Origin: an uncultured Blautia sp.
GTDB lineage: Bacteria > Bacillota > Clostridia > Lachnospirales > Lachnospiraceae
Direction of reading: 5' to 3'
Length of the DNA stretch: 40,940 bases
Assembly: GCF_947654165.1 (NCBI RefSeq)
Contig: NZ_CANTKB010000027.1
Span: 1 to 40,940, forward strand
Below are positions 16,677 to 26,359 of the stretch, in pieces; position 1 is the stretch's first letter, and the number at the start of each line of letters is the position of its first letter. Both the position numbers and the translations under genes were made by a program. Below the pieces are notes generated by a model. That model was not told the origin of the DNA. It made no database searches and worked only from the letters and a program-made list of their open reading frames with translations.

Positions 16677-18056
16677 ATGAATGAGAAGAAGTATTTAAAG
16701 TGGTATCAAAAAGTAGCGTATGGTTCCGGTGACATGGCAGGAAACTGCGGCTATGCACTGATTTCAAGCTTTGTGATGCTTTATCTTACAAATGCTGTTG
16801 GTTTGAATAGTGCAATTATTGGTACTTTAATGATGGTGTCAAAATTGTTGGATGGTGTATCAGATATATTCTTTGGTGGTCTTATGGATAAGACGAAAAG
16901 TAAGATGGGGCAGGCGCGTCCATGGATGCTGTATGGACAGATTGGGGTTTCAGCAAGTTTGTTTTTGGTTTTTTGCATTCCCAGTATGAGCCAAACCATG
17001 CAATATGTTTATTTCTTCGTATTCTATACGGCATATAATGCAGTATTTTATACCGCGAACAGTATTGCATACGCTTCATTGGCAGCAAAAATAACAAAAA
17101 ATGGACAGGAAAGAGTACAGCTTGGATCTATTAGATTCATCTTTGCAACATTTACAACATTAGTTATTTCTTACAATGTAATGGGATTGGTAGAAAAATT
17201 TGGCGGTGGAACACAGGGATGGCGTATGGTTGCACTGATTTTTGCAATCATTGGGCTTATCGTTAATACGTTCTCTGTCCTGATGGTAAAAGAAGTCCCG
17301 GATGAAAATGCTGCTGAATCTACTGAAAAGAAAAATGAAGGCAGAACAAACATAAGCTTCAAGGAATCTTTAAAATTATTGTTAAAAAATCCATATTATA
17401 TTATCATACTTGGATTATATCTGGTAAATTATATTTATAGTGGAATTACACAGGGGGCAGGAATTTATTTTATGACCTATTACATGGGTGATCCTGCATT
17501 ATTGGGAACATTTTCTTTGGTCAGCCTGATTCCGGTTATGATTATCCTTATGTTGACACCGGTGTTGGTAAAAAAATTCGGTACGATGCGGAAGGTGAAT
17601 TTGTATGCCCGTGTAATTACTATATTGATGGGGATTGTCTTTATTGTAGCGGCAATGAATAAGAACCTGCCACTTATGCTGGGAGCCGCATTTTTAAGAA
17701 ATATGGCAGGTGGTCCGCTTACCGGCACGTTAAATGCTCTGGTTGCAGAAACCAGCGATTATACATGGAGAACGCAGAAGAAGAGAATTGATGGAGTTAT
17801 GTTTAGTTGTTCTTCCATTGGTGTAAAACTCGGCGGAGGTATCGGCAGCGCGATCGTCGGATGGCTTCTTGCGTTGGGAAAATTTGATGGAACTGCTGCA
17901 GTGCAGCCTGCAAGTGCGGTCAATGTGATTTTCTTTATGTATGCGGTAACACCGGTTGTGTTTGGCCTGATTATGGCAGTCCTGATCTATTTATTAAAAG
18001 TAGAAGATGCAAACAGAGCATGGGATAAAGAACATTTAGAAGGAGAAAATGCATGA
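16677..18056 (+). CDS. GPH-family sugar:cation symporter
   Basis: A 459-residue membrane protein with about 12 hydrophobic helices, of the glycoside-pentoside-hexuronide symporter branch of MFS (MelB-like). Seen: N-terminal YGSGDMAGNCGYALISSFVMLYLT, the cation-site region SKLLDGVSDIFFGGLMDKT with its two Asp, RPWMLYG, and a long cytoplasmic loop with charged residues near 210-225. It imports glycosides with Na+ or H+. Its stop overlaps the GH2 start (ATGA), so the import and cleavage steps are coupled. Galacto-oligosaccharides released by the secreted GH53 are the likely substrate. An AAAGGAG site lies about 14 nt before ATG 16677. Confidence 0.9.
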   Translation: MNEKKYLKWYQKVAYGSGDMAGNCGYALISSFVMLYLTNAVGLNSAIIGTLMMVSKLLDGVSDIFFGGLMDKTKSKMGQARPWMLYGQIGVSASLFLVFCIPSMSQTMQYVYFFVFYTAYNAVFYTANSIAYASLAAKITKNGQERVQLGSIRFIFATFTTLVISYNVMGLVEKFGGGTQGWRMVALIFAIIGLIVNTFSVLMVKEVPDENAAESTEKKNEGRTNISFKESLKLLLKNPYYIIILGLYLVNYIYSGITQGAGIYFMTYYMGDPALLGTFSLVSLIPVMIILMLTPVLVKKFGTMRKVNLYARVITILMGIVFIVAAMNKNLPLMLGAAFLRNMAGGPLTGTLNALVAETSDYTWRTQKKRIDGVMFSCSSIGVKLGGGIGSAIVGWLLALGKFDGTAAVQPASAVNVIFFMYAVTPVVFGLIMAVLIYLLKVEDANRAWDKEHLEGENA

Positions 18057-20524
18057 TTCGTAGAAATTTTAATCATGACTGGCAGATAATAAAAGGAGGA
18101 AAGGGAGCTGATGCAGCTTCGTTTATGGGAGCATCAGAGGTGAAGAAGGTACACCTTCCATATGACGCAATGATTCATGAGGAACGCACTCCTGATGTGG
18201 AGAGTGGCGCTCAGACGGGGTTTTATCCGGGAGGAGAATACATATATCAAAAGTCTGTGATGATACCGGAAGAATGGAAAGAAAAAAAAGTAATTCTGGA
18301 ATTTGAGGGAATTTATCAGACTGCGATGGTTTATATCAATGGTGCACTGGCAAAGCGGAATTTATATGGATATTCTGATTTTTATGTGGAATTAAATCCA
18401 TGGCTGAATTATGGAACTGAGAATCAGATCAAAGTGATTGCAAATAATAGCACAGTTCCAAACAGCCGCTGGTACACAGGCAGCGGAATTTACAGGAATG
18501 TAAAATTAATCATCGGGGACAGGATTCATGTCCCCGTAGATGGTGTCAGGATTACGACTCTGGCAGCCGATGAAGAATCGGCAATCATAGAAATAGAAAC
18601 AAAGATACAAAGTATCAGCAAAGTAAGAGAAAATATATCCGTAATTGTCTGTTTAGAAAAAGATGGAAAAATAATTGCCAGGGATAGACAGAAAGTGGTA
18701 ATGTACCCAGAAACAAAGGAAACTGCGAGATGTAGCATCTGTGTGACGGAGCCGGAGTTGTGGGACTGTAATACTCCGAATCTATATCAGTGTAAGGTTC
18801 AGATTGAAGATGCTGGCGAAGTGTTGGATGAAACTATAGAGACATTTGGAATTCGGACACTGACGTTGGATTCTGTACATGGTCTGCGTATGAATGGAAA
18901 GGCAGTGAAGATGCGTGGAGCTTGTATCCATCATGACAATGGAATCCTGGGAGCGACAACACTGGAAAAGGCAGAAGAGAGACGTTGCAGGCAACTAAAA
19001 GAAGCGGGATTTAACAGTATTCGGAGTTCTCACCATCCAATTAGTAAAGCGATGCTGGCTGCATGTGACCGTTATGGAATCATGGTTATGGATGAATTGA
19101 GTGATATGTGGACTCTTCATAAAAATCCTTATGACTTTGCGCTGCATTTTGAAGAATGTTGGGAACAGGTAGTGGAACAGATGGTGGCAACGGATTATAA
19201 TCATCCGTCAGTGGTACTGTATTCCTCCGGAAATGAGATTACAGAAGCCGGTTCCGATGCAGGAGCGGCAATCAATCGAAAAATCTGCAATAAGTTTCAT
19301 GAGCTGGATCACACAAGATTTACGACAATGGGACTGAACGGTCTTATGACAGCCGGACGGCGTTTGAAGGATATTATGACCGACGTAATGGGGAAATTCG
19401 GGACGCCAGAATCAGATGGATCGGGAAACAAAGACGGAAGTAATGCCCTTAATAGCTTTATGAGTATGATGGAAGGGGAACGTGGAGAATATTTTTCTAC
19501 ACATCCGCTGCTGACAGAAGCTCTGGAAGGCTGTTCGGCATCCAGTGATATTGTCGGACTGAATTATCTCACTGGAAGACATGTGCTTGAACATGAGTTA
19601 CATCCGAATAAAACTGTTCTTGGAACGGAAACGTATCCGGCGGATATTGTAAGATTGTGGGGGATTGTAAAACGATACCCACATGTCCTGGGAGACTTTA
19701 CTTGGGCCGGGTACGATTACCTGGGAGAAGCAGGATGTGGAATATTCCATTACGACGGCAATGTAAACTTTTCCAGTGTATATCCGGAAAGGGCTGCTTA
19801 TATCGGTGATCTTGATCTGATTGGATATCGGCGTCCGATCAGTTATCTTCGGGAAATTGTATATGGACTTCGGAAAGAACCTTATATCGCAGTGGAGAGG
19901 GTAAACCGCTATGGCATGAAGTGCTCGAAAACACCTTGGATGCACAAAGATTCTGTATCTAGTTGGACCTGGCCCGGATATGAGGGCAGACCGGCCGTTG
20001 TAGACATCTATGCGGATGCGGAAGAAGTGGAAGTGTTCCTGAATGGACAGTCACTTGGAAGAAAACCGGCAGGAGAACAAAATGAATTTACCGCAACCTA
20101 TGAGCTGCGTTATGAACCTGGTGAACTAACCGCAGTCAGTTATGAAGCAGGAGAGGAAGTCGGAAGGTATTCACTGAGTACAGCGAGCGAGAAGATACAG
20201 CTCTGTGCAGAAGCTGATAAAAAAGTACTTTGTGCGGATGGAGAAGATCTTTCTTTTATTACTGTGAAATTGGTGGATGAGAACGGAACGGAAAACCTCT
20301 TTGTATCTAAAAAAGTAGCAATTTCTGTAGAAGGAGTAGGCAGATTGGAGGCATTTGGAAGTGCTGATCCACAATCTATGTCCAGTTATGATGATACAGA
20401 ATGGGATACCTATGACGGATACGTAATGGCTGTTATCAGGTCAGGAATGGAGACAGGAAAGATAAAAGTTGTTTTCGCATCAGAAGGATGCAAGGATACA
20501 TGCGTGGAAATTGAAGTTCGTTAG
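18053..20524 (+). CDS. Glycoside hydrolase family 2, likely beta-galactosidase
   Basis: A cytoplasmic enzyme of 823 residues without signal peptide. Order: N-terminal jelly roll (GFYPGGEYIYQKSV...SRWYTGSGIYRNV), immunoglobulin-like domain, TIM barrel with RSSHHPISKAMLAACDRYG, acid/base E395 (SSGNEIT) and nucleophile E526 (LGTETYP), then two C-terminal beta domains (DUF4982-like: VEVFLNGQSLGRK). The sequence fits GH2 beta-galactosidases with the short architecture, but beta-glucuronidase or other GH2 activities cannot be excluded by motif alone. Context (GH53 galactanase and GPH symporter) favours release of galactose from beta-1,4-galacto-oligosaccharides. AGGAG precedes ATG 18053. Confidence 0.88.
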   Translation: MIRRNFNHDWQIIKGGKGADAASFMGASEVKKVHLPYDAMIHEERTPDVESGAQTGFYPGGEYIYQKSVMIPEEWKEKKVILEFEGIYQTAMVYINGALAKRNLYGYSDFYVELNPWLNYGTENQIKVIANNSTVPNSRWYTGSGIYRNVKLIIGDRIHVPVDGVRITTLAADEESAIIEIETKIQSISKVRENISVIVCLEKDGKIIARDRQKVVMYPETKETARCSICVTEPELWDCNTPNLYQCKVQIEDAGEVLDETIETFGIRTLTLDSVHGLRMNGKAVKMRGACIHHDNGILGATTLEKAEERRCRQLKEAGFNSIRSSHHPISKAMLAACDRYGIMVMDELSDMWTLHKNPYDFALHFEECWEQVVEQMVATDYNHPSVVLYSSGNEITEAGSDAGAAINRKICNKFHELDHTRFTTMGLNGLMTAGRRLKDIMTDVMGKFGTPESDGSGNKDGSNALNSFMSMMEGERGEYFSTHPLLTEALEGCSASSDIVGLNYLTGRHVLEHELHPNKTVLGTETYPADIVRLWGIVKRYPHVLGDFTWAGYDYLGEAGCGIFHYDGNVNFSSVYPERAAYIGDLDLIGYRRPISYLREIVYGLRKEPYIAVERVNRYGMKCSKTPWMHKDSVSSWTWPGYEGRPAVVDIYADAEEVEVFLNGQSLGRKPAGEQNEFTATYELRYEPGELTAVSYEAGEEVGRYSLSTASEKIQLCAEADKKVLCADGEDLSFITVKLVDENGTENLFVSKKVAISVEGVGRLEAFGSADPQSMSSYDDTEWDTYDGYVMAVIRSGMETGKIKVVFASEGCKDTCVEIEVR

Positions 20525-20542
20525 TAGAAAGGAATAAATTTC

Positions 20543-22072
20543 ATGAAGCGAAAAGGATGGAAGAGAAAAATAATATCTTTTTTGGCAATAATTGTAGCAA
20601 CACTTGCTATGAATGAGTCTACTGTGTTTGCAAATGAAGATATTGTGTGTGGTGCAGATATCGGTTGGATGAGTCAAATGGAAGATGAAGGAGTTACTTG
20701 GGTAGATGATGATGGAGTAACAACAGATCCACTTGTTTTATTGAAAAATAAAGGGATTAATGCGGTAAGACTTCGTGTTTTTGTAAAACCATCTTCAGAT
20801 TTTGAGTGGACAAAACCAGATGGGACCGTTTGTAAACTCGGATATACCGATACAGCTGGTCTATTATATTCGGCACAAAGAGCCAGAAATCTTAATATGA
20901 AAATATTAGTAGATTTTCATTATAGTGATTATTTTGCAGATCCTTCTATTCAGGATGTCCCTAGTGAATGGGCGGATGCAACAACTTCAGAGTTAGAACA
21001 GTACATATATGATTATACTGTTTATATAATGACACAGTTGGCTAATGTTGGGATTTACCCGGAATGGGTACAGGTGGGAAATGAGGTCAGTCATGGAATT
21101 CTGTTTCCAACAGGATCAAATACAACCAACGATTTTACACAGCTTACTCGCTATTTGAACAGCGGATATGACGCCGTTAAAGCTGTAAGTCCTAATAGCA
21201 AAGTTGTTACGCATCTAACGCATGGTGCGGGTATTGATCATTTCGAATGGTTTTTCAGTAATTTTTTGACTGTTCAAGGAGGAAAGACAGATGTTATCGG
21301 TATGTCATACTATCCATATTGGATGGGAGCAAATGATATCGAAAATATGACATATAATTTAAATAAAATGGCTGCAAAATATGGAAAAGAAGTTATGATT
21401 TGTGAAACGGGTGATTACGAAACAGATCCAGAAGGAACTTATACTCTGATGCGCCAAGAGATGAATGCTTTGAAAACTGTAGCAAATAATAAAGCTATTG
21501 GTATCTTTTATTGGGAACCAGAAGCAAATTCGGCGCTTCTTCCAGACGAATATCCTTTAGGTGCTACTGAATTAGTTGGTGAGAAAACGTTGAAGTTCAC
21601 ATCAGCATTGGATGCTTTTATGACGGAGCCGGAATTTTTGGATAATGAATGTAGTTTTGAAATCCAAAATTATAATAGTGGAATGGCTTTGAATGTCTCT
21701 GGAGGATCCACTGAAAATTCTTCGGTAATTGAACAGTATACATACGACAAATGGGATAGCCAGAAATGGATTTTTGAAAAAGTCGATGGAAATTATTATA
21801 AAATTGTCAATAAAAATAGTGGAAAAGTTCTGGACGTAAATGGTTTGTCAACATCTGCAGGAACTTCGTGTATTCAATATGATTATAATGGAGGTTGGAA
21901 TCAGATGTGGGAAATTATTTCGACAACAGAAGGGCAATATAAAATTAAAAATCGTTGGAGTGGATTATATTTGGGAATTGCTAATGCTTCTGAATCTGAT
22001 GGCGCTGTATGTGTGCAAATGGAAGATGATGGAAGTGACAATCTTAGATGGTACTTTTTGGTAACAGAATAG
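20543..22072 (+). CDS. Secreted GH53 endo-beta-1,4-galactanase with ricin-type domain
   Basis: A 509-residue secreted enzyme that cuts beta-1,4-galactan of pectin side chains. A signal peptide (about residues 1-30, ending VFA) is followed by the GH53 barrel: GADIGWM, INAVRLRVFVKP, LVDFHYSDYFADP, acid/base E181 (VQVGNEVSHG), nucleophile E288 (ICETGDYE) and IGIFYWEPE. From about residue 372 a beta-trefoil (ricin B/CBM13) repeats the pattern with Q-x-W (SQKW, NQMW, NLRW), probably binding galactose-containing glycans. No sorting signal, so it is released. AGGAATAA precedes the start, 18 nt after GH2. A and T content is higher than in GH2. Confidence 0.92.
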   Translation: MKRKGWKRKIISFLAIIVATLAMNESTVFANEDIVCGADIGWMSQMEDEGVTWVDDDGVTTDPLVLLKNKGINAVRLRVFVKPSSDFEWTKPDGTVCKLGYTDTAGLLYSAQRARNLNMKILVDFHYSDYFADPSIQDVPSEWADATTSELEQYIYDYTVYIMTQLANVGIYPEWVQVGNEVSHGILFPTGSNTTNDFTQLTRYLNSGYDAVKAVSPNSKVVTHLTHGAGIDHFEWFFSNFLTVQGGKTDVIGMSYYPYWMGANDIENMTYNLNKMAAKYGKEVMICETGDYETDPEGTYTLMRQEMNALKTVANNKAIGIFYWEPEANSALLPDEYPLGATELVGEKTLKFTSALDAFMTEPEFLDNECSFEIQNYNSGMALNVSGGSTENSSVIEQYTYDKWDSQKWIFEKVDGNYYKIVNKNSGKVLDVNGLSTSAGTSCIQYDYNGGWNQMWEIISTTEGQYKIKNRWSGLYLGIANASESDGAVCVQMEDDGSDNLRWYFLVTE

Positions 22073-22084
22073 TATAATAAATAT

Positions 22085-22121
22085 TAGAGGGTGAAGCACA
22101 GATTTATGTTTTCACCCTCTA
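22085..22121. terminator. Bidirectional intrinsic terminator
   Basis: An 11-bp stem TAGAGGGTGAA/TTCACCCTCTA (22085-22095 with 22111-22121), then TTTATCTG to the right and ATATTTATTATA to the left. It separates the galactan operon from the convergent minus-strand operon. Confidence 0.8.
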
Positions 22122-22140
22122 TTTATCTGTAATTACAAAA

Positions 22141-22668
22141 TTATCTTGAAAAATTATCCGATTTGAAACAAATTAACAACTTACCTTTAAGGTCCAGTGC
22201 ATGGTCTACCCAGTGGTCATTTTTATATACTTGTTTCGTGAGTGTATTGTAGATAATTGGTTCCTTTTCGCTAGCGTCAAGATCTGCCACCAGACAGTTT
22301 TTCCTGGCAATATAGGGATATAAGGCTGCCTCTACTTTTTTCCGTAGTTCTAAAGCCATCAGATGTATAAGAGTGACATCATAGGTCTGTGACATACAGT
22401 GGTTAATCTGTTTGATCATTCCCGAATCCTGAATTGTCTGGTTAACTACATCTGCTTGCTCGTCCATTGACACGTCAGGATTGATCAGTAACTGACCAGC
22501 TACAATTGATTTGACAAAGGCAGTGGCTGTCTGATTCACCTGTGCAATTAATTCTTCGTAAGGAGCTTTATAATAGGTCTTCAGGATATCCAAAGGGACA
22601 TTCTCACGGTTCTGCTTTAGTTTGGAAAGCAGCTTTTCCAGGCTGCTTCCCAGTTCATAAGTAGTCAA
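22141..22668 (-). CDS. Hypothetical protein, last gene of the SSB operon
   Basis: A 175-residue soluble, mostly helical protein. The open frame begins with GTG 22674, but GAGGTG is too near it; TTG 22668 has the right spacing. It overlaps the preceding small gene by 4 bases if TTG is used (10 if GTG), a sign of coupling. Seen: coiled-coil-like N-terminus (LEKLLSKLKQNREN), VPLDILKTYYKAPYEELIAQV, and a C-terminal basic strand region (IIYNTLTKQVYKNDHWVDH). No known family is recognised. It ends just before a bidirectional terminator. Confidence 0.65.
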   Translation of the reverse strand: MTTYELGSSLEKLLSKLKQNRENVPLDILKTYYKAPYEELIAQVNQTATAFVKSIVAGQLLINPDVSMDEQADVVNQTIQDSGMIKQINHCMSQTYDVTLIHLMALELRKKVEAALYPYIARKNCLVADLDASEKEPIIYNTLTKQVYKNDHWVDHALDLKGKLLICFKSDNFSR

Positions 22669-22916
22669 GCACACATCACCTCAATTTCATTCGGTACGTT
22701 CTCATATTTCAGGTTATACCGGGTGTTACGGGTTTCGAAAACAATGCAGTTTCCGGATACTTCCAGAATACGTTCCACAGCAGTCGTCATGAAAGTATGT
22801 GTGTGAGTAGAAATCCATGCACGTTCCCCGATTCGAAGAGGCAGGAATAGGGTTCCAGTTACGGTAATTGCCTTTTTTTCAATGTTGCTCATTGGTCTGA
22901 TATTCGTTCTTTTCAT
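22665..22916 (-). CDS. Small hypothetical beta-rich protein
   Basis: An 83-residue protein. ATG 22916 is preceded by AAAGGAGTGTGATCACC, so I prefer it to the longer reading from 22979, which would lie within the preceding gene. It has alternating strands (AITVTGTLFLPLRIG, RILEVSGNCIVFETRNTRYNLKY) like a small SH3- or OB-like barrel and a basic N-terminus. The family is unknown. It lies 17 nt after the SpoVT-like gene and overlaps the next one. Confidence 0.65.
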   Translation of the reverse strand: MKRTNIRPMSNIEKKAITVTGTLFLPLRIGERAWISTHTHTFMTTAVERILEVSGNCIVFETRNTRYNLKYENVPNEIEVMCA

Positions 22917-22933
22917 GGTGATCACACTCCTTT

Positions 22934-23446
22934 TTAACAAAATTCTTTCTCTAATGTTTTTGCCACTAACCTTGCACATTCCATTTCCATCTCAGTAAGA
23001 GGAGTTTTGGATAAAACTGCCAGAGCAAGAGGCATTTCCTTGTCATTGCGGATTGGAAACAGAGCTGCTACGGGTTCCCGATGATGGGAAAGCATATAAA
23101 GAGGCTGACTGATATCCAAAACTGCCTCATTTCCGGAGGCGATATAAGGCTCCAGTTTTTCCGGAAGGGAAGTGCCTTCTGGGAGATATATCCCTGTTGC
23201 TGCAATGACATACTGGTCTGTGCAGATAAAGGCTCCGCGCTTGATTGAGCTGTATAGAATGGAAAGAATGCTCTGGAGTTGTATAGTATCCTGCTGAGGC
23301 TCCCGACATTTCCGAATCCGGATTTCCTGATTGGATAATTCCACTTCCAGGGGATTTCCATTCTCTAATTTTAAAAGTCTGCGCAGTTTCGCAGGAATAA
23401 CGATACGTCCCTGCGAATCTATGGTGCAGATATCTGAGTATTTCAT
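22934..23446 (-). CDS. SpoVT/AbrB-like transcriptional regulator
   Basis: A 170-residue DNA-binding protein. Residues 1-48 are a SpoVT-AbrB swapped-hairpin domain (CTIDSQGRIVIPAKLRRLLKLENGNPLEVELSNQEIRIRK). Residues 60-165 form a GAF-like domain (SSIKRGAFICTDQYVIAATGIYLPEG...REPVAALFPIRND), as in Bacillus SpoVT (178 residues). SpoVT controls late sporulation genes. This copy, in a mobile operon, more likely controls element genes or senses host development. ATG 23446 follows AAAGGTGA. An intrinsic terminator sits between it and the preceding gene, so its expression may need read-through or its own promoter. Confidence 0.9.
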   Translation of the reverse strand: MKYSDICTIDSQGRIVIPAKLRRLLKLENGNPLEVELSNQEIRIRKCREPQQDTIQLQSILSILYSSIKRGAFICTDQYVIAATGIYLPEGTSLPEKLEPYIASGNEAVLDISQPLYMLSHHREPVAALFPIRNDKEMPLALAVLSKTPLTEMEMECARLVAKTLEKEFC

Positions 23447-23462
23447 ATGTTCACCTTTCTTT

Positions 23463-23493
23463 ATAAAAGAAAAGAAGCAGCAAATGCCGCTTC
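23463..23493 (-). terminator. Internal intrinsic terminator in the SSB operon
   Basis: Read leftwards, GAAGCGGC pairs with GCTGCTTC (23493-23486 with 23481-23474) around a 4-nt loop, then TTTTCTTTTAT. It lies between two genes of the same operon. GCATAAA/TTTATGC is another palindrome over the preceding stop codon. Confidence 0.65.
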
Positions 23494-23506
23494 CTTTGCA
23501 TAAACT

Positions 23507-24211
23507 TTATGCGGCATAAGGCGATGCCTGTGCCGGGCTTTGATATTGTCCATTCTGTTGGATTCTTTGAGACTGTTGTTCTGCATAAGCACGTTTCCCA
23601 TTTGAAATAAGGGAAGGTGCCATACAGGATTCCCAGTTGGTAATGTAAGAATCCGTGCGTTTTAGTAACGTATACAGGTCCATATCCGTTAGCTGGATAA
23701 AGGCGTTCTTTTCTAAAATAAAACTCCCGGATTTCATATAAGATCCGCCATTTTGATTTTTGACCTTGATGCCTTTGCCATTTACGATCTGAATCCGCCA
23801 GGGGCTTTTCATTATCCGCCCGTTCTGGTCATTTACATGCCGGGAAATAGAAAATTGCTGTGCAATGGAGTAGCCCTGTGCATCAGGATTTCCGTATATT
23901 TTGCTCAGCGACCATTCAAATTCTTGAAAGCCTGCGGTGATCCTGGTTAAGAAAAACTGGATCTGTTCCGGTGCCAGATTGAACTGGACGATGATATTTT
24001 TATTTCCGGTGCCATTGGAATAATCCTGGATAGTGATCCCAATCAGGGAGTTGACATTATGACCGTTTTCCTGATACTCGCCTTTGGCATGTATCTGAGC
24101 ATAACTGGTCAGTGGTGCATACCTAAGCCTGTCATAAACAGCAATGAGTTTATGATCCGTTTGTACTTTATAGATCTGCTCGGAGATCCGTGGTGGTTGA
24201 TTCTGATTCAT
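23507..24211 (-). CDS. Hypothetical protein between the VWA and SpoVT-like genes
   Basis: A 234-residue soluble protein. The first 200 residues look folded and beta-rich (SLIGITIQDYSNGTGNKNIIVQFNL, PWRIQIVNGKGIKV, SFILEKNAFIQLTDMDLYTLLKR). The last 25 are Gln/Ala/Ser-rich (QQSQRIQQNGQYQSPAQASPY), a tail style shared with the SSB and the 6038-6982 protein of this element. AGAAGGGAA precedes ATG 24211, 16 nt after the VWA gene stop. The Q-rich tail suggests a DNA- or complex-binding partner of the same machinery, but no family is recognised. Confidence 0.7.
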   Translation of the reverse strand: MNQNQPPRISEQIYKVQTDHKLIAVYDRLRYAPLTSYAQIHAKGEYQENGHNVNSLIGITIQDYSNGTGNKNIIVQFNLAPEQIQFFLTRITAGFQEFEWSLSKIYGNPDAQGYSIAQQFSISRHVNDQNGRIMKSPWRIQIVNGKGIKVKNQNGGSYMKSGSFILEKNAFIQLTDMDLYTLLKRTDSYITNWESCMAPSLISNGKRAYAEQQSQRIQQNGQYQSPAQASPYAA

Positions 24212-24227
24212 AGCTTTTCCCTTCTTT

Positions 24228-26339
24228 CTACTTCAGGTATTGTTTCACTAACAGCGTCATGTTTTTTGGTAAGTCTTCCAGCTTTGTAATATCCAGAAAG
24301 CCATCCTGATAGATCCGCTTGATATTTTCTTTATCATCTCCGATCGCTGCAGCAAAGAGCTTGATCCCTTTTTTGGAATACTCCTTTTTAATGCCACGCA
24401 GGTCGGCTTCTGCTTCAGTGCCGTAATAGCCGGTATCTGCAGGCTGTCCGTCAGAAATGATAATCAGAAGTTTCTGTTTTTCCGGACGTTTTGTCAGATG
24501 CTCCGCCACAAAGCGGAGAGCAGCACCATCACGATTTCCGCCTCTTGCTGACATATCCATGAGCCGGTAGCGGTCTGAAGTGTCGATCGAATCAAATTCT
24601 GCATAGGAATAAAGTTCTACGCCGCTGCCACCAGTTGAATGGCCATATATAGTAATGGGCACCTGAAGGCTTTGGCAGAAATCATAAAGTACAATGGCTG
24701 TCTTTGTCGCATGTGTTATCCGATTTCCCCAGCTCATTGATCCACTCTCGTCTACCAAAAGTCCTACTGCAAGTTTCTGCTCTTCAGAAGGAAGTCTGGT
24801 TCTGGTGAAAAATGTTCCATCTTCGTGGTGCATTGCACGTGTATCCAGACGTTTTCCAAATTGCAGGTTCTTTAATTTTCCGCCCTCACTTTCTTCTTTT
24901 AAAAGCGGTGCGATAGACTTCTGCAGGCGTTTGGATGCTCGGATAAGCATTGGTGCTACAGCCTGATATGACTGTTTTAAAGAATCCGGTACATATGTCA
25001 TTCGGTTGATCGTAACATGAACTCCGGTATGAGCATTCCCATAATGGATATCGTTTGCTGCCTTCTGTAGTTCTTCGGTCATTTCCTGTTGATATTGTGT
25101 TTCTGCTTTCTCAGTAGCGATGCCACTCAGGATCCGGAACAGGTCGTTGGCAGACTTTTCATAACCGGTGCCAAGGTACTGGTGATTATAAGTAATTCCT
25201 GGATTATTTTGGTCAAGGATGGTATTCGTTTTCGCAAGTGCGATCCGGTTTCCTTCTTCGGCTACAACATCCTGGGCAGCCTGCGTACTTTCCTGACGCA
25301 TGGCAGGAGGAGTACACGGTAAGGGATTTGCTTTCTGTTCTTTTTTCCCTTCTTCTGCCTGCTTTGGCATAGTACCGCCTTTGCCGGAAGGCAATGGGGT
25401 GGCACCATGGATCTGGTTACCCAGAAGTTCCTCTATCATCTGGCTTGCATCCGATGCAGAATGCTGCTCCATTCTTTCTTTTGTCTCTTCAATCAGAGGC
25501 TTGATGTATTCCCATAGAATAGCCACAATATGATTAGAAGCGTGAAAACGGTCCTTTGCTTCATCTGAATAAATGGCATCATCTACATATGGCATGCAGT
25601 CTTCCAGATAATCCAGATAAGGACCTTTATAACCGGACAGGTTATTGATGGTTCCCGCCCTGCAGTATTGAAGCAGAAGATTTGCCATAATTGCAAAATC
25701 AGAATACTTCTTTTCAATCTGACTCTGGATTGAAGGCATCTGTTCACACATCCGCAGGTTATTCAGTTCAATGCCCCGGCGGAAAGTGCCCGGATGAGAA
25801 GTGCACATTCGTGCCTCTATATAGATGTCTTCCAGAATATTATTTATATGAGAGGCACAGGATGCCAGAGTCAGGCAGGTCGCTTTATCTTTGCTATCCA
25901 TAGCCTCCAGTATTTCTTCACAATTTGTCTGATAGGATAATTCCGTAAAGGAAGGATTGGATGGGTAGAAAGCTCCTTTTTCCATGCTGCCAAGATATAG
26001 TCCCAAGGCTGTAAAATCTGAGAACAGCAGGTGGGCAGTCTCATGCCCATTGAATCCGACAAGGCTTTCGGAACGGAGATACCGGGAAGGAAAACTCTGG
26101 GTGATTTCATTGGCAGCATTGATATGGATTTTATAGTTATCCGTATGTGCAATGCCTGCATCTGCCCGGGCATCCCATTCCATCAGAGCCTGAAGACCCT
26201 GACGGTAGCGGCCGGTAGCCGCTTTCGCCATAGAGGTCAGGTATTTTTGGTAAGCAGATGAAGTGAACAGTTCCTCGTCACTAATTGTAAGTTCCTGATC
26301 ACGTATCATCTGTTTTAATTTTTTCTGGTTGCTATTCAA
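24228..26339 (-). CDS. VWA-domain protein with N-terminal HExxH (CobT/DUF2201-like)
   Basis: A 703-residue protein. Residues about 90-180 carry GFNGHETAHLLF (HExxH, H99-E100-H103) and later ILEDIYIEARM, a possible third Glu ligand, like a metallopeptidase-type fold. A charged, Pro/Gln-rich linker follows (about 300-370). The C-terminus is a von Willebrand A domain with MIDAS DESGSMSW and IIISDGQPAD. VWA proteins of this kind pair with MoxR-type AAA ATPases to insert metals or remodel complexes, and such an ATPase is encoded two genes upstream. The start is TTG 26339, set by AAAGGATG at 10 nt; no in-frame ATG is near. Confidence 0.85.
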   Translation of the reverse strand: MNSNQKKLKQMIRDQELTISDEELFTSSAYQKYLTSMAKAATGRYRQGLQALMEWDARADAGIAHTDNYKIHINAANEITQSFPSRYLRSESLVGFNGHETAHLLFSDFTALGLYLGSMEKGAFYPSNPSFTELSYQTNCEEILEAMDSKDKATCLTLASCASHINNILEDIYIEARMCTSHPGTFRRGIELNNLRMCEQMPSIQSQIEKKYSDFAIMANLLLQYCRAGTINNLSGYKGPYLDYLEDCMPYVDDAIYSDEAKDRFHASNHIVAILWEYIKPLIEETKERMEQHSASDASQMIEELLGNQIHGATPLPSGKGGTMPKQAEEGKKEQKANPLPCTPPAMRQESTQAAQDVVAEEGNRIALAKTNTILDQNNPGITYNHQYLGTGYEKSANDLFRILSGIATEKAETQYQQEMTEELQKAANDIHYGNAHTGVHVTINRMTYVPDSLKQSYQAVAPMLIRASKRLQKSIAPLLKEESEGGKLKNLQFGKRLDTRAMHHEDGTFFTRTRLPSEEQKLAVGLLVDESGSMSWGNRITHATKTAIVLYDFCQSLQVPITIYGHSTGGSGVELYSYAEFDSIDTSDRYRLMDMSARGGNRDGAALRFVAEHLTKRPEKQKLLIIISDGQPADTGYYGTEAEADLRGIKKEYSKKGIKLFAAAIGDDKENIKRIYQDGFLDITKLEDLPKNMTLLVKQYLK

Positions 26340-26359
26340 TTCTTATTCATCCTTTCTTT

